A stretch of DNA of 64,000 nt. It comes from Acidobacteriaceae bacterium. Its GTDB lineage: Bacteria > Acidobacteriota > Terriglobia > Terriglobales > Acidobacteriaceae. Positions 59,501-64,000 of the stretch are shown here, one piece after another (position 1 is the first letter of the stretch; each line of letters begins with the position of its first letter). Position numbers and translations under genes: made by a program. The notes under the pieces are model-generated. The model had not been told where the DNA came from. It saw only the letters and a program-made list of their open reading frames with translations, and searched no databases. Where the stretch lies: the NCBI GenBank assembly GCA_028283655.1, contig JAPWKE010000003.1:2542001-2606000 (forward strand), given 5' to 3'.

Positions 59501-59801
59501 CATTCAGCGTGGATGCGCTGGAGAGCGTGAGATCACTGCGGTCAAGCTTCTGGAAGCCAGCTTTCTCTACCGTGATGATGTACGAACCAGCAGGCAGTGA
59601 AGCCGCAGTGTATTGACCTACAGAGTTTGTCGTCACGATACGGTGCAGATCCGTCGAGGTATTGACCAACGTGACATTCGCGCCGGGAACTGCAGCACCT
59701 GAAGCGTCAGCAACGACGCCGACGATTGATCCAGTTTGCTGCGCCAGTAGAGGCACAGAAACGAAGATGAAAAGCAGGAAGAAACGAATAAAACGCGACA
59801 A
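56508..59801 (-). CDS. TonB-dependent receptor between two sulfatases
   Basis: 1097 residues: signal peptide to PLLAQ, carboxypeptidase-regulatory-like domain (GSIVGVVADASGAAVPGANVTLVN), plug (VALPLATRNFTDLVLLTPGAHTG, YSVNGAIAAANSYLIDGIYDRN) and a barrel ending VALKLEF. The start is a TTG with GGAGG 7 nt upstream. With sulfatases 75 nt upstream and 8 nt downstream on the same strand it is likely the importer for a sulfated glycan or its fragments. No SusD-like protein accompanies it, as is usual in this phylum. Confidence 0.92.
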   Translation of the reverse strand: MSRFIRFFLLFIFVSVPLLAQQTGSIVGVVADASGAAVPGANVTLVNTSTDLHRIVTTNSVGQYTAASLPAGSYIITVEKAGFQKLDRSDLTLSSASTLNVDLKLVVGSATETVNVSEAASLLQTQSGVVSSLVDSKQMVALPLATRNFTDLVLLTPGAHTGSALNLAEGASAYSIRGGANYSVNGAIAAANSYLIDGIYDRNQWLNTLVLVPIVDSIQEYRVMTSNFNAEFGEAAGAITTVTTKSGSNRFHGSAWEFLRNNVMNANSYFAKQSNIARAAYHRNVFGGTFGGPIVSDKTFFFVDYQGIRQSVPNTYTSTLPTDVQRNMVRTGNFSALGTQLYNPFSTTTTGGVTTRAAYASNIITSSLDPAAINLINSLPANTTSSATNNYTITPATTLKDNQFDVRIDQNFHNGDRIFGKYSFDQTEQIAPGTVRTLASAAASIGPYVATGGNGTDTPVRTQSATLGYSHIFTPKTLLEAHAAIVRWRAEVTPLGQPYAAATAIGIPGINYNSLAGGLPGFTILGLSTLGDSSSYPENSFITTFQYDGDVIHTSGRHTVKAGILFLRHRFNGFSAFPVRGTYDFNGQFTRQIGTTGAASALADFALGATDAASRNILTGEFGMRTFQLAPYIQDTWRVSDRLTLEYGARYEISAPPYEVHNHWANFDLASGTMKVAGLNGNSRRLRNFDFNTFSPRVGLSYSLDKNKKTVIRSGFGISYVDTLAGGAQLYKNLPYYFAQTITTSSTAAPVTLLSNGFTTPVQPDPTNTAAISTGSPTAWDVNTRQTGVIQYSLGVQRELRSDIYADVAYVGTRSEHLLINSLNINQSRPGAATNVNTLRPYYSINPNLVNVGYRTAGGDANYNSLQVHLEKRTSRGLNFGASYTYAKYLSDVGNPNGSGNSDIQDAQCLRCNYGPTPDDYRHTLVINEVYELPFGRGRQFLSHGPLSYIVGPWNLSSIWSLHSGSPFTVFYGSNVSNSSGGGTQRPNRIASGKLSTGKTLTHYFDTSAFVAPAAYTFGNSGTGILTGPGYFDVDMTVERRFIISDRFSADLRGEAFNTLNRANFANPAATIGTATAGVISSTSSPRVLQVALKLEF

Positions 59802-59876
59802 GATACAGCCTCCAAAAGATGCAGGAATTAGGCGATCGCACCTGAGTACGTCGTCTTTTATGAAATTGAGTGGGAT

Positions 59877-61358
59877 TTACAGCGAAGGGTTATGCCAAGC
59901 AAACAGCACAGCCTTCAAGCGATCGGCCGCTGGACGACATCGCGGATCCACCGCGAGGTTCCGCAACTCCATCGGGTCCGCCTTCAAGTCGTAGAGTTCA
60001 TCGCGATCATTCAATCGATAGATGTACTTCATGTAGCCTTCGCGCACCATGTATTTTGCGCGTGGCTTACCGAGTTCATACTCCGCAAAGACCGGCCCAG
60101 CCTCGAACGTGCTCTCAGGCTTTTTTACCAAGGTGGCAAAGCTCACACCGTCATTTGGCTGCACCAGCTTCACGCCAGCGAGGGACGTTAGCGTTGCGGA
60201 GAGTGATACCTGGCTGAGTGGCACATGCGCTACCCCAGCATCGCCACCCGGAACATGGATGAGCAACGGAACACCGCAGGATCCTTCATAGAATTCGAAT
60301 TTCTGCCACAGGCCGAGGTCACCAAGCATCTCACCGTGATCTGAGGTGTAGCAGATGATCGTATCGCGGTCGTGACCTGTGTCCTTCAGCGCTTGCATCA
60401 CCTGGCCAAGCGCATCGTCCATCTGAGCGAGGTTCGCGTAGTAGAACGCGATATGCCTCTTCGCCTGCTCAGGATCTCGCACCTCGGGCGTTGGGTTGTT
60501 GTACTGAATCCCCTTCACCACCTCGCGCGGAAGCGTACTCAAATCAGCCTTGCCCCAGCTCGCGGGCAGGTGCATGTCTTCAGGCCTGAACATATCTGCA
60601 AAACGCTGCGCGGGCATGAAGGGATCGTGCGGCTTGAGGAAGGATGTAATGAGGAAGAACGGGCCGCCCTCCTCACGATGCTGATGCAAGAAGCGAACAG
60701 ATTCGCGCGCCACAAACGAGTCGAACTGATCCTGCTCTGGAATCTTGGAGACACGCCCGTTGTGCACGAAGCCTTCACGATCATCCTTCTCGCGAACACC
60801 CTTCCAAGGATCGCCTTCGTCCTTCCAGAGAGAATCAATCTCAGGCAAGCCTGATCCCGAGTTCGGAATCGCCAACTCATCGGCATAGAGCTTCACCTTC
60901 GGCCCTAAGTATTGCAACCAGTCATTGAACTCAAGGCGATAGTCGAAACCATGTGTCTGCGCATCAACCCAGTGCATCTTGCCGATGAGAGCTGTCGTGT
61001 ATCCCGCAGCTCCAAAGTGGTGCGCCATGGTCTTATGATTCGACGAAAAACCATGAGCGTTGTCCTGCGCCTCGTGATGATGACTGTAGAGGCCTGTCAG
61101 AATCGAGGCACGCGACGGTGTGCAGACGGGATTCGTGCAGTAAACGTCCGTGAAGCGCACACTTCGTTCAGCCAACGCATCAAGGTGCGGCGTCTTCGCG
61201 ACGTTGTCGCCATAGGCGCCCATGCAACTACGCTTGTGCTGATCGGACATCAGCAGCAAAACGTTAGGGCGCTTTTCAGCGCTTGCCCAATCCAGCTGTG
61301 GGAAGGAAGTTGTAATCGCGGCAAGAATACTTGCCTTCAGAAGGTCGCGTCTGTCCAT
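59877..61358 (-). CDS. Sulfatase (Cys-type), exported
   Basis: About 493 residues, sulfatase superfamily. The N-terminus MDRRDLLKASILAAITTSF is a short TAT-like signal. Metal ligands LLLMSDQHKRS and ICYTSDHGEMLGD, and the signature CTPSRASILTG with the formylglycine-precursor Cys79, are present; it resembles choline-sulfatase/iduronate-sulfatase-like enzymes. ATG 61358 is chosen over the in-frame GTG 61379; AGGG lies about 8 nt upstream. First gene of a sulfatase-TonB receptor-sulfatase run; sequence similarity to the other sulfatase is low, so the two probably remove different sulfates. Confidence 0.9.
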   Translation of the reverse strand: MDRRDLLKASILAAITTSFPQLDWASAEKRPNVLLLMSDQHKRSCMGAYGDNVAKTPHLDALAERSVRFTDVYCTNPVCTPSRASILTGLYSHHHEAQDNAHGFSSNHKTMAHHFGAAGYTTALIGKMHWVDAQTHGFDYRLEFNDWLQYLGPKVKLYADELAIPNSGSGLPEIDSLWKDEGDPWKGVREKDDREGFVHNGRVSKIPEQDQFDSFVARESVRFLHQHREEGGPFFLITSFLKPHDPFMPAQRFADMFRPEDMHLPASWGKADLSTLPREVVKGIQYNNPTPEVRDPEQAKRHIAFYYANLAQMDDALGQVMQALKDTGHDRDTIICYTSDHGEMLGDLGLWQKFEFYEGSCGVPLLIHVPGGDAGVAHVPLSQVSLSATLTSLAGVKLVQPNDGVSFATLVKKPESTFEAGPVFAEYELGKPRAKYMVREGYMKYIYRLNDRDELYDLKADPMELRNLAVDPRCRPAADRLKAVLFAWHNPSL

Positions 61359-61379
61359 GGTCTTGCCCTGAACACCCAC

Positions 61380-61676
61380 TAAGGAAGCGATCTCAAACGC
61401 TTTAACCTAATGGTGCTCGGATTGTTGTGCTGTGCAATCAACGCACGCACGCGCGCGTCCTCAACGTCAGAGAGACGGAGTGCAACAACAGCTACAACAA
61501 TTCTGGCAAAGGAAAACCATCTGCCCTAAGTATGGCACAGATGTGCGCTCAGCATCGCCTTACGATGCTGAGCGGGATCCAGAACGCCCTTGGAGTGGAT
61601 CAAGTACAGTACATTCGCGATACCTCCCTACGAGAGATGGGAGACCTCGGCGAGTAATCCCGACGAGGCTCCTCGG
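61380..61676. other. Intergenic region with a strong hairpin between the TonB receptor and the sulfatase gene
   Basis: 297 nt without a convincing gene. It holds a perfect 11-bp inverted repeat, GCTCAGCATCG and CGATGCTGAGC (61547-61573, 5-nt loop), without a T-run, and weaker CTCCC/GGGAG pairs near 61626. It may separate the two transcripts or stabilise the receptor mRNA. Confidence 0.45.
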
Positions 61677-64000
61677 TTAGAAGGCAAGATGCAGCGCGAA
61701 CTGCAAGACTCGAGATTGATTATCTCCAGCCTGCAGCGCAGAGATCGTACCGAACGCGCTGTTGCCGAAGGTTGTATTTGGGTTTGCAAGGTTTGCATGG
61801 TTCAGCACGTTGAGCGCCTCCGCACGAAACTGAAGCTTCGTGCTCTTCACAAGCGCAAACTCCTTCAACAGAGACGCATCGAGCAGTGTCGTTCCTGGAC
61901 CACTGCCGAAGCTGCGCGGAGCGTTGCCAAAGGTGTAGTTCGCGTTAGCCGTAAAAGCCGCAGTGTTGAACCATTTGCTGATTTTGTCATTGCGCGATCG
62001 CGAGGCCGCAACAGCGTTTGGATCACTCGTCAGGTTCGGCCTCACAGCACCGGAGTACGTACCCGTGTTGTTTGTCGCGTCATACACTTCGAGAGGTGAG
62101 CCCGAGTGAATTTCGAAGATGCCGCCCAGTGTCCAGCCGCCGACGACTTCATCCAGCCAACGAGAGTTGACGTTCACGAGCTTGCCTCGACCGAACGGAA
62201 GGTTATAGAGCGCGTTCGCGATCAGACGATTCCTGACATCGTTCGCGGAGAGTCCACGCCACGCCGCAGGATGGTAGTAGTCAGTAATTGTTCCACTCGT
62301 TTGGCCAACGTTGCTACGAGCATCCACATTGTCGATGTACTTCGACCATGTGTAGTTCGCACCAAATTGCAAGCCAGACTTCGCCCTACGCTGAATCCCG
62401 ATGTTGAGGCCGTTATAGCTTGAGGCACCGTAATCCTTTGCGAGGATGCTCACGTTGTTGAACTGCGGAAAGGGACGCAACGTTTGCTTATTGCTCGTCG
62501 TCGCAAGGAGCACCATCTTGTCGGGAGCAACCTGGTTGGTGTTGATCGAACTCGTCGCGGAGAGATGGTGACCGAAGGATCCCAGATAGCCCACCTCAAC
62601 AAGCAGCGTCGGTGTGATCTGACGCTGCACGTTGAGGTTGCTCTGATAGATGTAGCCGGTGATGCGGTTCCTGTTGAAGTAATCCGGCGCCTGTGTCGGC
62701 TGACTGCCGACCGTCACCGCTCCGAAGGACGAGTTGAGCTGCAAATCAGTGGGCACTGACGCCTTGCCTGTGCCATCCGTTGCGTTGTTCTTGAGCAGAA
62801 AGGCAGGAGTACCGCTCACGGTATCCGTCGAGGTCAAGGAGATCGATTTGGAGAAGCCCGTGTACGCCACGATCGGCGTCGCCTGATCGTATTCACCGGG
62901 GTAAAGGATCGCGCCACCACCACGCACCACGGTGTTGTCGTCTACCTTGTACGAGAAGCCGAGGCGTGGACCAACATTGTTCAGATCCCACTGATGTGCG
63001 TAGCGAGTCAGTCCATTGCGTCCTGAGAACGTGATGACACCAGGCGTTCCTGACACGGGATTCAGCGTTGTTGGATCAAACGAGTTCTGACGATTTTGAT
63101 CCTCCCAACGTGGCGTGTCCACGTCATAGCGAACGCCAAGATTCAGCACGAGACGAGGTGTGATTCTCCAGTCATCCTGAAAGAACGCAGCCCAACCATA
63201 GGCCGTAGTGTTCAATCGCAGCGTGTCATTTAGCGTGCCGCTATTCACGCGCCCCATCAGCAGATTGGCAAGACTGCCCAACGCCGTAGACGAGCTCACA
63301 CCAAGATTTGTGAAGCCGAAGGCGCCGCCTGCTGAAGGACGATACACGTCCGAATTCTTCGAGGTGCGCCACTCCACACCAGCCTTGAACTGATGCTTGC
63401 CGCGCACAAATGTCACGTGATCGGTGTATTCGTCGCTGAGGATCGGCACCTGTAGGCGCTCTTGTTGAGAGTAGCCAAGTGTCGCCAATCCAGAAAGAGT
63501 AACCGTTGGGAAGAAGGAAGCGTCCGTTCCCTTCAATCCCACTTGATCAGCCAGTGCTGTGTTCGCCCCCAGCGAATAAGCCAAGGCCTTGCGCTGCGTG
63601 AACGTGACGCGCAGTTCGTTGATCACCGAAGGGCTGAAGTTATGGATCCAGGTAGCGAGCTCGTTGTAGTAGTAGTTGTCGCTCCGATTGCCATAAGAGT
63701 CCGTTCCAGGCGTCGGAAAGATGGCAGTTGTGTTCGAGGTATCTACCTGCGCGAGAAAGTGTCCATACAGACGATCGTTAGGTCCAATAATGTGGTCGAT
63801 ACGACCGGTGTAGGCATTGACGATCGCGGTCGTCGGATCATTCACGCGGTAGTTGTTCGTGTTCGCAGCCGCACCACTCACGTTTGGGTTCGGAAAGAAC
63901 GCGGCCAACTTCACACCTACGGGATCCAGAACGCTCGATGGCAGCTTGTTCAACGTGCCGTCATCACCCACCGCCTGCAATCCAGTGTAGGGGTTCGTCA
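61677..64000 (-). CDS. TonB-dependent receptor, C-terminal part (start outside window)
   Basis: 774 residues visible, open to the window edge (the frame reads NPYTGLQAVGDDG there). Only barrel is present: long Asn/Tyr/Gly-rich beta-strands such as TGRIDHIIGPNDRLYGHFLAQVD, NDVRNRLIANALYNLPFGRGK, and the terminal LQFALHLAF with C-terminal Phe. The plug and regulatory domain lie outside. Same strand as the sulfatase run, so it probably belongs to the same uptake system. Confidence 0.9.
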   Translation of the reverse strand, partial: TNPYTGLQAVGDDGTLNKLPSSVLDPVGVKLAAFFPNPNVSGAAANTNNYRVNDPTTAIVNAYTGRIDHIIGPNDRLYGHFLAQVDTSNTTAIFPTPGTDSYGNRSDNYYYNELATWIHNFSPSVINELRVTFTQRKALAYSLGANTALADQVGLKGTDASFFPTVTLSGLATLGYSQQERLQVPILSDEYTDHVTFVRGKHQFKAGVEWRTSKNSDVYRPSAGGAFGFTNLGVSSSTALGSLANLLMGRVNSGTLNDTLRLNTTAYGWAAFFQDDWRITPRLVLNLGVRYDVDTPRWEDQNRQNSFDPTTLNPVSGTPGVITFSGRNGLTRYAHQWDLNNVGPRLGFSYKVDDNTVVRGGGAILYPGEYDQATPIVAYTGFSKSISLTSTDTVSGTPAFLLKNNATDGTGKASVPTDLQLNSSFGAVTVGSQPTQAPDYFNRNRITGYIYQSNLNVQRQITPTLLVEVGYLGSFGHHLSATSSINTNQVAPDKMVLLATTSNKQTLRPFPQFNNVSILAKDYGASSYNGLNIGIQRRAKSGLQFGANYTWSKYIDNVDARSNVGQTSGTITDYYHPAAWRGLSANDVRNRLIANALYNLPFGRGKLVNVNSRWLDEVVGGWTLGGIFEIHSGSPLEVYDATNNTGTYSGAVRPNLTSDPNAVAASRSRNDKISKWFNTAAFTANANYTFGNAPRSFGSGPGTTLLDASLLKEFALVKSTKLQFRAEALNVLNHANLANPNTTFGNSAFGTISALQAGDNQSRVLQFALHLAF

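Overview
The window looks like a chromosomal segment of a GC-rich soil acidobacterium of the Acidobacteriaceae/Terriglobia type (Terriglobus, Granulicella or Edaphobacter relatives). This rests on gene content: several very large TonB-dependent receptors with an N-terminal carboxypeptidase-regulatory-like domain, NHL-repeat lipoproteins, many twin-arginine exported hydrolases, a giant DUF3857/transglutaminase/TPR protein, and an RNase E/G with an enormous insertion. The genus is an inference; no rRNA is present.

Layout. 0-12.7 kb: end of thioredoxin reductase, a giant DUF3857/TPR exported protein, an NHL lipoprotein, MsrA, an EamA transporter overlapping a SulP anion permease, a PRISE-type short-chain reductase and a Rieske oxygenase. 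12.8-26.1 kb: cell-shape and core genes, namely an RNase E/G, rodA, an exported alpha/beta hydrolase, a DUF433/PIN-like toxin-antitoxin-like pair whose toxin is frameshifted, mrdA-mreD-mreC, and the divergent recG. 26.1-30.5 kb: a TonB receptor followed by a TAT-exported metallophosphoesterase, with a LacI-type palindrome in front. 30.6-31.8 kb: tRNA-Cys, a 1-Cys peroxiredoxin and, in front of it, a tiny Cys-rich ORF followed by an intrinsic terminator. 31.8-33.9 kb: a PhzF-like isomerase and a single-domain response regulator behind a structured intergenic region.

33.9-52.2 kb is a plant-polysaccharide utilisation locus: GH1 beta-glucosidase, aldose 1-epimerase, GH10 xylanase, a LacI-family regulator, then a run of five same-strand genes (NHL lipoprotein, NHL/Ig-like surface protein, TonB receptor, clan-A glycoside hydrolase lipoprotein, second GH1). 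A 14-bp palindrome occurs in front of the regulator and, perfectly, next to the promoter of the five-gene run, so the regulator probably controls both. 52.2-55 kb: tRNA-Ser(GCT) followed by an unrecognised gene and decayed mobile-element genes (recombinase remnant, IS3-type transposase remnant), a small degraded island. 55-64 kb: two sulfatases and two TonB receptors on the minus strand, a sulfated-glycan uptake module that runs off the end of the window.

The most notable candidate system is at 30.7-31.7 kb: a poly-cysteine leader ORF and terminator that look like a cysteine-tRNA-sensing transcription attenuator in front of a peroxiredoxin gene, with tRNA-Cys directly downstream on the same strand and no clear terminator in between. 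If the three are one transcript, the operon would sense charged tRNA-Cys and also supply tRNA-Cys.
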